In this document: positions 8,251 to 16,629 of the stretch, piece after piece
How the letters are laid out: each line of letters opens with the position of its first letter
Position numbering within the stretch: the stretch's first letter is position 1
Assembly: GCF_003710805.1 (NCBI RefSeq)
Contig: NZ_RHHB01000007.1
Coordinates: forward strand, 60,355-124,354
Direction: 5' to 3'
Length of the DNA: 64,000 nt
Source: Agromyces tardus
GTDB taxonomy: Bacteria > Actinomycetota > Actinomycetes > Actinomycetales > Microbacteriaceae
The notes under the pieces: generated by a model
The model's database searches: none
What the model was told of the DNA's origin: nothing
What the model saw: only the letters and a program-made list of their open reading frames with translations
Program-made: the position numbers and the translations under genes

Positions 8251-9233
8251 CGGCGCTCCTCGGCGACGGCGCGCACGGTCTGGGCGCCGAGGCCCTCGAT
8301 GGCGCCGACCATCACGTCGCCGTCGCGCAGCATCCGCCCGTGCACGATGCCGTTACCGGCCGGGCTGCCGGTGAGGAGCAGGTCGCCCGGCAGCAGCGGC
8401 ATGTTCTGCGAGGCGCCCGCGATGAGCGCGGGGATGTCGAAGAGCAGGTCGGAGGTCGTGGCATCCTGCATCGTGTCGCCGTTGAGGGTGAGCTGCAGGT
8501 GCAGGTCGCCGGGGTTCGCGACGAACGGCGACGGCACGAGGAAGGGCCCCGTCGGCAGGAAGCCCGGCGCGTTCTTGCCGCGGTACCAGTCGGTGCCGAT
8601 CTCCTTCATGTCCTCGCGGAACACGAGGTCGCGCGTCGTCACGTCGTTCACGATCGTGTAGCCCGCGACGTGTTCCATCGCGTGCTCGCGGTCGACGCGG
8701 AACGCCTCGCGGCCGATCACGATCGCGAGCTCGAGCTCCCAGTCGTGCTGGTCGCTGTACGACGGCAGCACGAGGTCGACGTCGTCGCCGACGACCGCGG
8801 CCGGCAGGCCGATGAAGAAGTAGGGAATGCCCTCGCGCGCACGGCGGTCCATCATGTCGGCCGCCCACTCGCGCAGTTCCTCGATGGGGCGCGGGTCGTT
8901 CTTCGCGCGGCCCGCCGCGACGAGGTCGATGACGTGGGTGCGGTAGTTGGCGCCCGTCTGCAGCACCTGGCGGGGAGTCACCGGCGCGGAGAGGGTGACG
9001 TCGGCGAGCGGATGCCACGCGGCATCCGTCTGCTCGGCCACCGCCGTCAGGCGCCCCCACGACGCCGGCGCCTCGGCGAGGAACGCGTTGAGGTCGGCAG
9101 CGCCCAGCTCGTCGGGCCCGATCTCGCGCACCCGGTCGCCCGCGACGAGTCCGAGCCGCGCCTCGGCTCCGTCGCCCGTGCGGAAGCGGACGAGGGCGTA
9201 GGGGGCGGTCAGGCCGGCGGACGACGATGTCAC
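8247..9233 (-). CDS. Fumarylacetoacetate hydrolase family protein
   Basis: This 328-residue FAH-fold enzyme has the metal-ligand segment DWELELAIVIG and the third ligand in VNDVTTRDL, with the C-terminal LLTGSPAGNGI. The GTG at 9233 is preferred over an upstream in-frame start because GGAGA lies 9 bases before it and the protein then has normal family length. It differs clearly from the FAH protein at the operon end, so the two probably act on different intermediates. It overlaps the cyclase gene by four bases. Candidate role: hydrolysis of an acylpyruvate or hydration of a dienoate. Confidence 0.87.
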   Translation of the reverse strand: MTSSSAGLTAPYALVRFRTGDGAEARLGLVAGDRVREIGPDELGAADLNAFLAEAPASWGRLTAVAEQTDAAWHPLADVTLSAPVTPRQVLQTGANYRTHVIDLVAAGRAKNDPRPIEELREWAADMMDRRAREGIPYFFIGLPAAVVGDDVDLVLPSYSDQHDWELELAIVIGREAFRVDREHAMEHVAGYTIVNDVTTRDLVFREDMKEIGTDWYRGKNAPGFLPTGPFLVPSPFVANPGDLHLQLTLNGDTMQDATTSDLLFDIPALIAGASQNMPLLPGDLLLTGSPAGNGIVHGRMLRDGDVMVGAIEGLGAQTVRAVAEERR

Positions 9234-9330
9234 GGGTGGATCTCCAATCACGCGCGCAGCGGTGCGGGGCGCAGCACCAGTCAACCGCGTCGACGGGTAT
9301 CAGTGAAGCGTCGATCGATGATGGACTCCA

Positions 9331-10101
9331 TCACTCCTGTGGATGCGCCGAGCCCATCGCCCGCGCGATCGGCAGGCCGCCGCCGTGGCCCGTGAGCCCG
9401 CCGTCGACGGCGATCTCGGCGCCGGTCACGAACGAGGCATCCGATGACAGCAGGGTGACGATCACGGCGGCGACCTCGTCGACGCGGCCGGTGCGGCCGA
9501 GCGGGCTCGCCTCGAGGTTGACCGCGCGGAACGCGTCGGGCGCGCTCGCGGTCATGGGCGTCTCGATGAACCCGGGGCTCACGAGGTTGACGCGGATGCC
9601 ACGGGGTCCGAGTTCCATCGCCGCCGTCTTCGTGATGCCGCGCAGTGCCCACTTGCTCGCGCCGTAGGCGATGCCGTAGTGCGCCATCACGCCCGCCGCC
9701 GAGCCGACGTTGACGATCGAGCCGCCGTCGCGCAGGAGCGGCGCGAGCGCCTGGATGCCGAGCGCCGGTCCGACGGCGTTCACGGCGAAGGCCTGCTGGA
9801 AGTCGTCGACCGTCGCGTCGTGCAAGCGGGCGCGCCGGGTGATGCCGGCGGCGTTGACGAGGCCGTGCAGGCCGCGCGCATCGTCGCGTGCGGCGAGCCG
9901 CGCCGCGAGCTCGCGCCACTGCGCGGCATCGGTCACGTCGAGACGCACCCGCTCGACGCGGTCGGGCGGCTCCTCGTCATCCCACGCGAGGTCGGCGGCG
10001 ATCACGTGCGCGCCGGCGGCGGCGAGTGCAGCGACGGTCGCCGCTCCGATCCCCGACGCGGCACCCGTGACGACGTCGGTGCGTTCCTCGAGCGACGGCA
10101 T
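9331..10101 (-). CDS. Short-chain dehydrogenase/reductase (SDR)
   Basis: This 256-residue classical SDR has the cofactor motif TGAASGIG near the N-terminus, NAAG, the catalytic Ser in NVGSAAG and the Tyr/Lys pair in YGASKWAL, followed by the PGFIETPM loop. The Asp at the end of the second strand (IAADLAW) favours NAD(H). The ATG at 10101 is preceded by GGAAGGGTGG; longer upstream starts would add a Pro/Ser-rich tail not found in the family. It is the promoter-proximal gene of the operon; 97 bases separate it from the FAH gene. Substrate unknown. Confidence 0.87.
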   Translation of the reverse strand: MPSLEERTDVVTGAASGIGAATVAALAAAGAHVIAADLAWDDEEPPDRVERVRLDVTDAAQWRELAARLAARDDARGLHGLVNAAGITRRARLHDATVDDFQQAFAVNAVGPALGIQALAPLLRDGGSIVNVGSAAGVMAHYGIAYGASKWALRGITKTAAMELGPRGIRVNLVSPGFIETPMTASAPDAFRAVNLEASPLGRTGRVDEVAAVIVTLLSSDASFVTGAEIAVDGGLTGHGGGLPIARAMGSAHPQE

Positions 10102-10172
10102 GGTCCACCCTTCCCGCGTCGGCGACGCTGTTTCCATCGTGCGCCCGGATGCCGCGTGCGGCACACCCTCAC

Positions 10173-10193
10173 TCGTGATGCCGGGCATCACGA
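10173..10193. promoter_or_regulatory. 21-bp perfect palindrome between divergent SDR genes
   Basis: Arms of 10 bases, TCGTGATGCC and GGCATCACGA, flank a single G. The site lies 72 bases before the minus-strand SDR start and 65 bases before the plus-strand SDR start, so it can serve both promoters. A TAGGCT -10-like hexamer for the plus-strand gene lies at 10225-10230. The site looks like an operator for a dimeric regulator; which one is not shown by sequence. Confidence 0.6.
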
Positions 10194-10257
10194 ACCGCGA
10201 TGACGGGGGCGGCGCGGCATCCCTAGGCTCGACGACATCGCACTCGAGGAGGAGCGC

Positions 10258-11061
10258 ATGACGAACGACCTCGGCGAATCGGGATCGCCCTTGCACCCCT
10301 CACGGCTCTTCTCGTGCGCCGGCCAGGTGGCGATCGTCACCGGTGGCACGTCGGGCATCGGGCTCGCGACCGTCGAAGCGCTGGCGGCCGCGGGCGCCCG
10401 GGTGCTGCTCGCGGGCGTCGACGCGGGCGATCCGGTGGGCGTCGCCGAGTCGCTGGCCGCCCGCGGACTCGAGGTCGCCGGCGTCGTGAGCGACGTGACG
10501 TCGTCGGAATCGCCGGCCGCGCTGGTCACCGCTGCCGTCGGACTCTGGGGCCGTCTCGACACGGTGGTCTGCAACGCCGGTGCCGCGCTCGATCCGCCCG
10601 ACGGTTCGATGGACGTCGACGCGCTCGACCGGATGTTCGACCTGCACGTGCGGTCGGTCTGGCGGCTCGCGGATGCCGCGGCGCCCGCCATCGCGCGCTC
10701 CGGCGGCGGCTCGTTCATCGTGATCTCGAGCATCGCCGGGCTGCGCGGCAATCGGGTCCTGGCCGGGTACGGCGTCACGAAGGCCGCGAACGCACAGCTC
10801 GCACGGAACCTCGCGGTGCAGTGGGGCGAGCACGGCCTGCGTGCGAACGCGATCTCGCCCGGCGTGATCGAGACCGCGTTCGCCCGGCCGACCACCGAGG
10901 ACGCGGGCGCCGCGGCCACACGGCTCGCAGGCACGCCGCTGCGCCGGTTCGGCCGCCCCGAGGAGGTCGCCGGCGCCGTCGTCTGGCTCGCGTCTGCCGC
11001 GGGCGCCTTCGTCTCGGGCCAGAACATCGTCATCGACGGCGGCACCCTCATCGCCGACTGA
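10258..11061 (+). CDS. Short-chain dehydrogenase/reductase (SDR)
   Basis: This 267-residue classical SDR has VTGGTSGIG, CNAGAA, the catalytic Ser in VISSIAG and the Tyr/Lys pair in YGVTKAAN, then SPGVIET and the C-terminal IDGG. The start ATG has GAGGAGGA just upstream. It is divergent from the aromatic operon and shares its control region with the palindrome at 10173-10193, so it may oxidise a substrate or intermediate of the same pathway. It ends just before a block of palindromic repeats and is convergent with the pca operon. The substrate is not known. Confidence 0.86.
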   Translation: MTNDLGESGSPLHPSRLFSCAGQVAIVTGGTSGIGLATVEALAAAGARVLLAGVDAGDPVGVAESLAARGLEVAGVVSDVTSSESPAALVTAAVGLWGRLDTVVCNAGAALDPPDGSMDVDALDRMFDLHVRSVWRLADAAAPAIARSGGGSFIVISSIAGLRGNRVLAGYGVTKAANAQLARNLAVQWGEHGLRANAISPGVIETAFARPTTEDAGAAATRLAGTPLRRFGRPEEVAGAVVWLASAAGAFVSGQNIVIDGGTLIAD

Positions 11062-11072
11062 CCGCCTGTGCG

Positions 11073-11288
11073 GGTTGAGTAGCGGACGGCGGAGCCGCCC
11101 GCGTATCGAAACCACTCGCCGGTTGAGTAGCGGACGGCGAAGCCGCCCGCGTATCGAAACCCAGGCACGTCAGAGGTCTCGATACGCGTCGGGCTCCGCC
11201 CGGCGCTACTCGACCGGCACAGCTGGCTCCGCCCGGCGCTACTCGACCGGCACAGCTGGCTCCGCCCGGCGCTACTCGACCGGCACAG
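11073..11288. repeat. Block of GGTTGAGTAGC...GTATCGAAACC palindromic repeats with a 33-bp tandem array
   Basis: Two direct copies (11073-11113 and 11121-11162) are followed by one inverted copy (11175-11215) whose 3' part is then repeated as a 33-bp unit, with periods starting at 11192, 11225 and 11258. Copies in opposite orientation can fold into long hairpins and may act as a two-way terminator between the convergent genes. The last unit runs into the next coding region and supplies its TAG stop. There are no unique spacers, so it is not a CRISPR array. Confidence 0.88.
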
Positions 11289-11922
11289 AGGGCCCCACCG
11301 CGAGCGGCGCCCCCGTGGCATCCGTCACCTGCTCGATGCTCACGCCAGGCGCGAGCTCGCGCAGCACCAACCCGTCGTCGGTCACGTCGATGACCGCGAG
11401 GTCGGTGATGATGCGGTCGACGCAGCGGCGGCCGGTGAGGGGGAGCGTGCACTCGGGCACGATCTTCGCCGAGCCGTCCTTCGCGACGTGCTCCATCACG
11501 ACGATCACGCGTTCGGCGCCGTTCACGAGGTCCATCGCGCCGCCCATGCCCTTCACCATCTTGCCGGGCACGGCCCAGTTGGCGATGTCGCCGTGCGCCG
11601 AGACCTGCATGGCGCCGAGCACGGCCGTGGCGATGCGTCCGCCGCGGATCATGCCGAAGCTCGCGGCCGAGTCGAAGTAGCTCGCGCCGGGCAGCACCGT
11701 CACGGTCTCCTTGCCCGCGTTGATGACCTTGGCGTCCTCCTCGCCCTCCCACGGGTACGGTCCGACACCGAGTATGCCGTTCTCGGAATGCAGCACCACG
11801 TGCGTGCCCTCGGGCAGGTGGTTCGGGATGAGCGTCGGCAGGCCGATGCCGAGGTTGACGTAGGAGCCGTCCTCGAGCTCGGCGGCGGCGCGGGCGGCCA
11901 TCTCGTCGCGCGTGCGCGGCAT
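11272..11922 (-). CDS. pcaJ: 3-oxoadipate CoA-transferase subunit B
   Basis: This 216-residue protein is a B subunit of the family-I CoA transferases. The catalytic glutamate lies in HSENGILG, and [15 protein letters not shown] and CTLPLTG are conserved. With subunit A it moves CoA from succinyl-CoA to 3-oxoadipate. The pca context decides for PcaJ over the acetoacetate enzyme ScoB, although sequence alone would allow both. Its start overlaps the stop of the A subunit by one base (TGATG). The last residues and the stop codon fall inside the palindromic repeat block, so the C-terminal end has been altered by repeat insertion. Confidence 0.88.
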   Translation of the reverse strand: MPRTRDEMAARAAAELEDGSYVNLGIGLPTLIPNHLPEGTHVVLHSENGILGVGPYPWEGEEDAKVINAGKETVTVLPGASYFDSAASFGMIRGGRIATAVLGAMQVSAHGDIANWAVPGKMVKGMGGAMDLVNGAERVIVVMEHVAKDGSAKIVPECTLPLTGRRCVDRIITDLAVIDVTDDGLVLRELAPGVSIEQVTDATGAPLAVGPSVPVE

Positions 11923-12734
11923 CAGCGGTCCTCTCCTGCGGGGGCGGCGGTGTCGGATGCCGCGGGCCGCGGCCGCACGGTGACCTTCTCGATCGGCAGC
12001 TCGGTCGCCTGCTCGTGCGTCAGCTGCACGACCCGATCGACGTAGATCCCGGGCAGGTGGATGTCGTCGGGATCGAGCTCGCCCGGCTCGACGAGCTCGT
12101 CGACCTCGGCGATCGTGATGCGGCCGGCCATGCCTGCGAGCGGGTTGAAGTTGCGCGTCGACTTCTCGAACCGCAGGTTGCCGTGCCGGTCGCCGACCGC
12201 CGCGCGTACGAGGCCGTAATCGGTGCGGATCGCCTGCTCGAGCACGTACTCGCGCGTGCGCCCGAACGCCGCGAACGGGCGCAGCTCCTTCGGCTCGCTC
12301 GCGAACGCGACCGAACCGTCGGGCGCGTAACGGATCGGCATGCCGCCGTCGGAGACCGCGGTGCCCGCGCCCGTCGCCGTGTAGAACGCCGGGATGCCCA
12401 CGCCGCCGGCGCGCAGCCGCTCGGCGAGGGTGCCCTGCGGGGTCAGCTCCACCTCGACCTCGCCGCCGAGGTACTGGCGAGCGAACTCCTTGTTCTCGCC
12501 GATGTACGACGCGATCACCCGACGGATGCGGCCCGCCGCGAGCAGCTCGCCGAGCCCCCACCCGTCGACCCCGCAGTTGTTCGAGACGACCTCGAGGCCG
12601 CCCGTGCCCTGGGCGAGCAGCGCCCGGATGAGCACGATCGGCACGCCCGAGAGACCGAAGCCGCCCACGGCGAGCGAGGCTCCGTCGGGTATGTCGGCGA
12701 CCGCCCAGGCCGCGCTCGCGTACGTCTTATCCAT
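11922..12734 (-). CDS. pcaI: 3-oxoadipate CoA-transferase subunit A
   Basis: This 270-residue protein is the A subunit partner, with the glycine-rich GGFGLSGVP near residue 25, the segment [13 protein letters not shown] and YIGENKEF. It forms the CoA-binding half of the 3-oxoadipate:succinyl-CoA transferase. It is slightly longer than many homologues because of a Pro/Ala/Asp-rich tail after IEKVTVRP. The ATG at 12734 overlaps the end of pcaL by eight bases, placing it firmly in the pca operon. A general SCOT function (ScoA) is the alternative name; context favours PcaI. Confidence 0.88.
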   Translation of the reverse strand: MDKTYASAAWAVADIPDGASLAVGGFGLSGVPIVLIRALLAQGTGGLEVVSNNCGVDGWGLGELLAAGRIRRVIASYIGENKEFARQYLGGEVEVELTPQGTLAERLRAGGVGIPAFYTATGAGTAVSDGGMPIRYAPDGSVAFASEPKELRPFAAFGRTREYVLEQAIRTDYGLVRAAVGDRHGNLRFEKSTRNFNPLAGMAGRITIAEVDELVEPGELDPDDIHLPGIYVDRVVQLTHEQATELPIEKVTVRPRPAASDTAAPAGEDR

Positions 12735-14037
12735 CGTGCTCCTCGGGGGTGGGGGCGTCGTGCGGAGGGGTGTCGGCAGTGGTGGCGGGGGCGGCAGGGG
12801 CAGCGGATGCCGCGGGCTCGGCGTCGGGCCCTCCGTCCGCGTCGAGCTCGGCGAACACACCGCGCGCGATCCCGAGCGCCGTGTTGGCCGCGGGCAGTCC
12901 GGCGTAGAGCGCGGTGTGCAGCATGACCTCGGCGATCTCGCCGCGGGACAGCCCATTCCGCAGCGCGGCGCGCACGTGCATCCGCGTCTCGGCCTCGTGG
13001 CCGCCGGTCACGAGCGAGGCGAGCGTCGCGATCGACCGCTCGCGACGGGAGAGCTCCTCGCGGGCCCAGATCTCGCCCCACGCGTACCGCGTGATGAAGT
13101 CCTGGAACACGGCCGTCTCGGGGGTGATCGCGGCGTTCGCCGCGTCGACGTGGGCGTCGCCGAGCACGGCTCGCCGCACGGCCATGCCGCGCGTCGCCGG
13201 GTCGGCCGGCTGGGCCTGGACCGCCGAGGCCGCGGCCGCCTGCGACGCCCCGGCGATGTGGCCGGCGAGCAGCGCGGCGCTCTCGGCCGGCCGTTCGAGG
13301 GGTGGCAGGTGCGCGGCATCCGCGATCTCGGCGAAGCGCGCGCCGGGCACGGATGACGCGAGCTCGCGCATCGCCGCGGTGGTGGTCACCCCGTCGTGGC
13401 CGCCGCCCACGAAGAGGCTCGGCGCCGTGATCGACCCGGCGGTGGCGCGCCGATCGAACGAACCGAGCGCCTCGCAGCATCGTGCGTACGACTCGTCGTC
13501 GACCTCGACGAGGAGCTTGAGCGCCCGCCCGCCGGGCCCGTCGGGGTTCGCGGCGAGGTAGTCGGGCGCGAACCACCGCGACGCGCTGCCGACGACGAGC
13601 GACGCCGTGCCGCTCGCGCGTACCGCGGCAGCCCGGTCGGCCCAGCCCGACGGCTCGCCGATGCGCGCGCCGCTCGCGAACGCCGTGAGGCTCTGCACCC
13701 GCTCGGGCGCGCTCGCGGCGAGCTCGATCGCGACGGAGCCGCCGAGCGAGACGCCCGCGACGTGGAAGCGTCCGCCGCCGAGTTCGTCGACGAGGCGCAG
13801 CACCCCCTCGGCGAGCTCGCCCATCGTGAACGGCTCGCGGGCGGCCGGGCTGGCGCCGTGGCCGGGCAGGTCGACCCGCAGGATGCGGAACCCGGGCAGC
13901 GCGGCGCGCAACGGCGGCAGCGCGGCATCCCACAGTTCGGTCGTCGTGCCGAGCGAGGGCAGCAGCACGAGGGTCTCGACCGCGACCGCGTCGGGCGCGG
14001 CCGGCGTCACCGAGCCGAGCAGGCGGGGGATGGTCAT
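12727..14037 (-). CDS. pcaL: Bifunctional 3-oxoadipate enol-lactonase / 4-carboxymuconolactone decarboxylase
   Basis: This 436-residue protein joins two pca enzymes. The N-terminal 260 residues are an alpha/beta-hydrolase with the oxyanion strand LLPSLGTT and the nucleophile Ser in VAGVSLGGSVA; the His near the end is in DAAHLPP. The C-terminal 130 residues are a carboxymuconolactone decarboxylase domain (DFITRYAWGEIW, SLVTGGHEAETRMHV, EVMLHTALYAGLPAANTAL). The same PcaD-PcaC order is known from Rhodococcus pcaL. The two active sites take carboxymuconolactone through the enol-lactone to 3-oxoadipate. A Pro/Ala/Thr-rich tail follows the second domain. It overlaps pcaB by four bases. Confidence 0.92.
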   Translation of the reverse strand: MTIPRLLGSVTPAAPDAVAVETLVLLPSLGTTTELWDAALPPLRAALPGFRILRVDLPGHGASPAAREPFTMGELAEGVLRLVDELGGGRFHVAGVSLGGSVAIELAASAPERVQSLTAFASGARIGEPSGWADRAAAVRASGTASLVVGSASRWFAPDYLAANPDGPGGRALKLLVEVDDESYARCCEALGSFDRRATAGSITAPSLFVGGGHDGVTTTAAMRELASSVPGARFAEIADAAHLPPLERPAESAALLAGHIAGASQAAAASAVQAQPADPATRGMAVRRAVLGDAHVDAANAAITPETAVFQDFITRYAWGEIWAREELSRRERSIATLASLVTGGHEAETRMHVRAALRNGLSRGEIAEVMLHTALYAGLPAANTALGIARGVFAELDADGGPDAEPAASAAPAAPATTADTPPHDAPTPEEHDG

Positions 14038-15215
14038 GGTGCCTCCAGCAGTGCCACGGCACTGAATCGTTCGGTCGCCGCGGCGACGATGCGGGCGGAT
14101 GCCGCGAGCGTCGGCTCGGCATCGCGCTCGAGCTCGGGGCTGAGCGCACGGTTCCGCGCCACCGCCGTGCGGTCGACGTCGAGGGTCGCGACGAGCCCGG
14201 ACGCGGCCTCCGCGCTCTCGAGGGCGAGCCGCGCGAGCCCCCGCAGCGCCTGCCACTCGGCGTGCCACTCCCCCGCGGGCCGGGCGTCCTGCGACACGGA
14301 TGCCGCGTGCACGGTCGAGAGCAGGCCCGGCGCCCGCAGGGCGTTGGCGGTGAGCAGCACGGCGTCGACGGGATTGCGCTTGTGCGGCATCGCCGACGAG
14401 CCGCCCGTCGAGCCGAGCACGACCTCGCCGATCTCGGTGCGCGCGAGGAACGCGATGTCGCGGCCGATGCGGCCGAGCGCCGCCGTCACGAGGGCTGCCG
14501 TGGCGGCGATGCGCAGGATCGGCGTGCGCTCGGTGTGCCAGCTGCGCCGTAGGTCTGCGAGGCCGAGCTCCGCGGCGAGCGCGGCACGCAGGTCGCCCGT
14601 CGCATCGGGCCGGTCGGCGATCCGGTCGAACGCCTCGCCCGTGCCGACGGCTCCCCCGAGCTGCACGGGGAACTCCGTCGCGTCGATCGCCTCGACCGCC
14701 GAGCTCACGCCGTCCAGCCAGCCCGCGACGGTGACGCCGATCGTGCTCGGTGCGGCGTGCTGCCCGAGCGTGCGTGCGATCGACACCGTCTCGCGCTCCG
14801 ACTCGGCGAGCGCCGCGAGCGCGGAGCCCGCGGCGACGAGGTCGTCGCGCGCCTCGACGAGCGCCGTGAGGCACACGAGCACGAGGGCCGAGTCGAGGAT
14901 GTCCTGGCTGGTCGCGCCGGCGTGCACGCGGGGGCCCGATCCTGCGACGGCCGCCTCGGCCTGCGCGCGCAGCTGCTCGACGAGCGGGATCACGGGCACG
15001 CCGCCGGCGTGCGTTCCCGCGACGAGCGCCGCCCGGTCGAGGGTCTCCTCGTCGAGCGCGTCCGCGATGGCCGCGGCGTCGCCGTCGCCCACGCGCGCCC
15101 ACGCGCGCAGCAGCGCGCGCTCGACCTCGACCAGCGCGGCGAGCATCGCGTCGTCGCCCGTCGTCGCGGTGGCGGCGCTGCCGAGCGGCTCGAGCAGTCC
15201 CCAGTCGTCAGCCAT
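14034..15215 (-). CDS. pcaB: 3-carboxy-cis,cis-muconate cycloisomerase
   Basis: This 393-residue protein belongs to the fumarase/aspartase superfamily. The signature loop GSSAMPHKRNPVDAVLL is complete, and the HAGATSQDILDSALVL region carries the conserved TSQD. It converts 3-carboxy-cis,cis-muconate to 4-carboxymuconolactone. It is somewhat shorter than the usual 450 residues; the C-terminal helices after the signature region are abbreviated. The start ATG at 15215 overlaps pcaG by eight bases and the stop overlaps pcaL by four. Context and motif leave little doubt. Confidence 0.92.
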   Translation of the reverse strand: MADDWGLLEPLGSAATATTGDDAMLAALVEVERALLRAWARVGDGDAAAIADALDEETLDRAALVAGTHAGGVPVIPLVEQLRAQAEAAVAGSGPRVHAGATSQDILDSALVLVCLTALVEARDDLVAAGSALAALAESERETVSIARTLGQHAAPSTIGVTVAGWLDGVSSAVEAIDATEFPVQLGGAVGTGEAFDRIADRPDATGDLRAALAAELGLADLRRSWHTERTPILRIAATAALVTAALGRIGRDIAFLARTEIGEVVLGSTGGSSAMPHKRNPVDAVLLTANALRAPGLLSTVHAASVSQDARPAGEWHAEWQALRGLARLALESAEAASGLVATLDVDRTAVARNRALSPELERDAEPTLAASARIVAAATERFSAVALLEAP

Positions 15216-15825
15216 CGCGCTCCGAGTCGGTGCGGTCCGGGTCGGTGCGGTCCGGGTCGTCGATGCGGTCGAAGTCGAGGAACACCGTCTCGCCCTCGCC
15301 CTGCAGGCGGATGTCGAACCGGTAGCTCGCGTCGCCGTCGGCCTGCGCGATGAGCGTCGCGCGCCGGGCGGGGTCGATGTCGCCGAGCAGGCGATCGCCG
15401 GCGTTGCGCTCGGGCTCGTCGCCGAAGTAGGCGCGCGTGAAGAGGTGGTGCATGAGCCCGCGGGCGAAGACCGTGACCAGGAGGTAGGGCGCGGCATCCG
15501 CTCGGGTCGGCCCGGGCTTGATCGTCGTGAAGGAGTAGTGGCCGTCGCGGTCGGCCGCCGCCCGGCCGAAGCCCGTGACGGTGTGGCCGTCGCGCGCGAA
15601 GCTGCCGCGTTCGGCGATGACCCGCCCCGCGGCATCCGCGCCCCAGATCTCAACGAAGGCGTCGGGCACGCCCACGCCGGCGCCGTCGATCACGGTGCCG
15701 TGGAAGCGGATGGCCGACGGATGCCACGGCGGTGCCACCTCGGGGCCGCCCGCGTACGGCAGCGCGAACCCGAAGAACGGGCCGACGGTCTGCGACGGGG
15801 TCTGCAGGAAGGGGGTCTCAGGCAT
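15208..15825 (-). CDS. pcaG: Protocatechuate 3,4-dioxygenase alpha subunit
   Basis: This 205-residue protein shows the intradiol dioxygenase fold, starting with TPSQTVGPFFGFALPY, typical of PcaG, and later VEIWGADAAGRV, TIKPGP and LMHHLFTRAYFGDE. The alpha subunit lacks the iron ligands but shapes the active site. It partners PcaH, encoded immediately upstream with an eight-base overlap, to open protocatechuate between the two hydroxyl groups. It is of normal length. It acts in the cytoplasm as part of a multi-subunit complex. Confidence 0.93.
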   Translation of the reverse strand: MPETPFLQTPSQTVGPFFGFALPYAGGPEVAPPWHPSAIRFHGTVIDGAGVGVPDAFVEIWGADAAGRVIAERGSFARDGHTVTGFGRAAADRDGHYSFTTIKPGPTRADAAPYLLVTVFARGLMHHLFTRAYFGDEPERNAGDRLLGDIDPARRATLIAQADGDASYRFDIRLQGEGETVFLDFDRIDDPDRTDPDRTDSERDG

Positions 15826-16612
15826 GGTCGGCGTCCTCCGGCTCCATCCACGTCGACTTCGGTCCGGTGAGCACGACGTCCCAGCGGTAGCCGAGCGCCC
15901 ACTCGGGCTCGCTCACGTCGTGATCGTACGTCGCGATGAGCCGTGCGCGCGCGGCGGGATCGACGATCGACTGGGAGATCGGGTCGAGGGCGAAGAGCGG
16001 ATCGCCCGGGAAGTACATCTGGGTGACGAGCCGCTGCGTGAACGCGGACCCGAAGAACGAGAAGTGGATGTGGGCGGGCCGCCACGCGTTGCGGTGGTTC
16101 TTCCACGGGTACGCGCCGGGCTTGATCGTCGTCAGCCGGTACGACCCGTCGTCGCCCGTGATGAGCCGGCCGACGCCCGTGAAGTTCGGGTCGAGCGGCG
16201 CGGGGTGCTGGTCGCGCTTGTGCACGTACCGGCCCGAGGCGTTGGCCTGCCAGATCTCCACGAGCTGGTTGCGCACCGGGCGACCCTCGCCGTCGAGCAC
16301 GCGCCCCGTCACGACGATGCGCTCCCCGAGGGGCTCGCCGACGTGCTGGATCGTGAGGTCGCTCTCCTCGGCGGCGACGTCGGTGTGGCCGAACGCCGGC
16401 GAGACGAGCTCGATCTCCTCGGGGTCGGCGCGCACGAGCTCGTGCGTCGGATGCCGCAGCGCCGACGAGCGGTACGGCAGGAAGTCGCGCGGCGGGTGCA
16501 CCGGGAGCGGGCGGCCCGTGGCATCCGCTCGCCGCCGGTAGTCGTCGTGGATCGTCGCGATCTCGTCGGAGATCTGCCGCTGCGTGAGTTCGGGTTGGGG
16601 GTCGGGTCGCAT
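15818..16612 (-). CDS. pcaH: Protocatechuate 3,4-dioxygenase beta subunit
   Basis: This 264-residue subunit carries the ferric iron. The two Tyr ligands are in GRYVHKRDQH and GAYPWKNH, and the two His ligands are in RPAHIHFSFFG. VEIWQANASGRY and the C-terminal GYRWDVVLTGP complete the PcaH pattern. It cleaves protocatechuate to 3-carboxy-cis,cis-muconate together with PcaG. The start at 16612 is 17 bases after the pobA stop, so 4-hydroxybenzoate hydroxylation and ring fission are co-transcribed. Confidence 0.94.
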   Translation of the reverse strand: MRPDPQPELTQRQISDEIATIHDDYRRRADATGRPLPVHPPRDFLPYRSSALRHPTHELVRADPEEIELVSPAFGHTDVAAEESDLTIQHVGEPLGERIVVTGRVLDGEGRPVRNQLVEIWQANASGRYVHKRDQHPAPLDPNFTGVGRLITGDDGSYRLTTIKPGAYPWKNHRNAWRPAHIHFSFFGSAFTQRLVTQMYFPGDPLFALDPISQSIVDPAARARLIATYDHDVSEPEWALGYRWDVVLTGPKSTWMEPEDADHA

Positions 16613-16629
16613 GTGGTTTCCTGTCGGAC

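Noticed and set aside
11175..11288. CRISPR-like array of 33-bp units
   Set aside because: The units follow each other without unique spacers and derive from the neighbouring palindromic repeat; no cas gene is present.
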